NCBI GenBank assembly: GCA_054601695.1
Contig: BAAHQB010000050.1
Location: 434,001-498,000 of the forward strand
Direction: 5' to 3'
Source: Amorphochlora amoebiformis
Lineage: Eukaryota; Cercozoa; Chlorarachniophyceae
DNA length: 64,000 bases
Below, piece after piece: positions 1 through 64,000 of this stretch. The translations under genes were made by a program, and so were the position numbers. Below the pieces are notes generated by a model. It worked only from the letters and a program-made list of their open reading frames with translations. It searched no databases and was not told the origin of the DNA. Numbering within the stretch: position 1 is the stretch's first letter; each line of letters begins with the position of its first letter.

Positions 1-45
1 TGAAACATCCCCTTCCTCGCCTTATTGACCTAATATGAAATATCC

Positions 46-87
<42 letters not shown>

Positions 88-222
88 TCCAGTTGGGTAT
101 ATTTGTGCCTTAAGATGTATAATAAATATGTGATATATGAGATACATACAGACATACACATACACATACATATATACATTATATATATGTATATATATAT
201 ATATACATACATACATACATAC

Positions 223-259
<37 letters not shown>

Positions 260-669
260 TCATACCTTCAGACGTACACATATGTGTACATATGGATATT
301 CACAACATCAATATTAATAATGATAGACATATGTATGTATGTAATCATGTATTAATATGTAAATGTTATACATTAACGTAAGATATATACATAGTGATGT
401 GTATACATACCGACTCGCAAACCACGGCGAGTTGCTTATGCATCTTATTCTCTATCCACGAAATAAAAAATACACGCTCAGGTACAACTTTTCATAATAA
501 GTCAAATTCCACGATGTCTTACCCTCCCCAATGGACACGAAAAAGATACAAAAAAATCAAATCTAAAAGACAAATGAATCATTATGATCTCTTAGGGGTT
601 TTACTTGCTTGGAACTCGACTGAAACCGGTATATTCTGTTGGAGAAGGTTCTCGCATCTGTACCCTAAC

Positions 670-63555
<62,886 letters not shown>

Positions 63556-63620
63556 CTACACGCACACATATACACAACATGTACAATATGTATGATATGT
63601 TTTCATATTTATGAAATCTG

Positions 63621-63701
<81 letters not shown>

Positions 63702-63774
63702 GTATGTGTATATATGTGCGTGTGTGTATGTGTGTGTACATAGACATATCTATATATTATACAGATGCATATGT

Positions 63775-63815
<41 letters not shown>

Positions 63816-64000
63816 TTATATATATATATACAATATATACATATATATACATTGTATATATTCATATATGTGTGTGTTTTAACCGATAAACATCTAAATA
63901 CACACCTGAAGGTACATGTATGTATGTATATAAATATATTCGTGTATATGTATTAGAAAGAAGTACAAAAATTATGCATTCATGTGTACCTACAAATAAA

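Overview
The window looks like nuclear DNA from an intron-rich eukaryote, probably a protist. There is no operon structure. Long (TA)n microsatellites interrupt short, GC-richer unique islands, and those islands read as small exons with GT...AG borders. The taxon is not settled. The protein resembles, from memory and unverified, a family of very large poorly characterised proteins seen in oomycetes and other SAR-type protists (often labelled DUF3638/DUF3645 or 'ubiquitinyl hydrolase-like').

Main reading: nearly the whole window is the interior of ONE giant gene on the minus strand, transcribed from about 63.6 kb down to about 0.7 kb and running off both ends. I read 124 candidate exons (10 to 257 nt, mostly 30-100 nt), about 7.5 kb of coding sequence or 2,490 codons. 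Reading phase is compatible across every consecutive junction in the chosen chain, and no internal stop is needed. The choice of some acceptors and donors was guided by phase, so weak exons are scored low. No start codon, promoter, stop or poly(A) site was found.

Layout in order of translation: (1) 63.6-49.1 kb, a hydrophilic N-terminal part with a Lys/Gly-rich exon, an acidic/Ala-Lys linker and two tandemly duplicated micro-exons; (2) 49.2-41.0 kb, denser exons including a 72-codon exon with a hydrophobic stretch; (3) 39.9-30.6 kb, the best conserved-looking part ([38 protein letters not shown]); (4) 29.7-15 kb, many small exons; (5) 15-7 kb, a second conserved-looking part ([68 protein letters not shown]); (6) 6.9-0.7 kb, a Trp-rich part followed by weaker exons.

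Almost every intron carries a (TA)n block. Introns also hold six copies of short interspersed elements (a tRNA-like SINE family and a related family), a perfect 30-bp inverted repeat, a (GA)n tract, a (TTA)n tract, a hexanucleotide array and several local duplications. I saw no tRNA or rRNA gene, CRISPR array or transposase. In positions 1-670 and 63,556-64,000 I see only TA-rich sequence and nothing I can assign.
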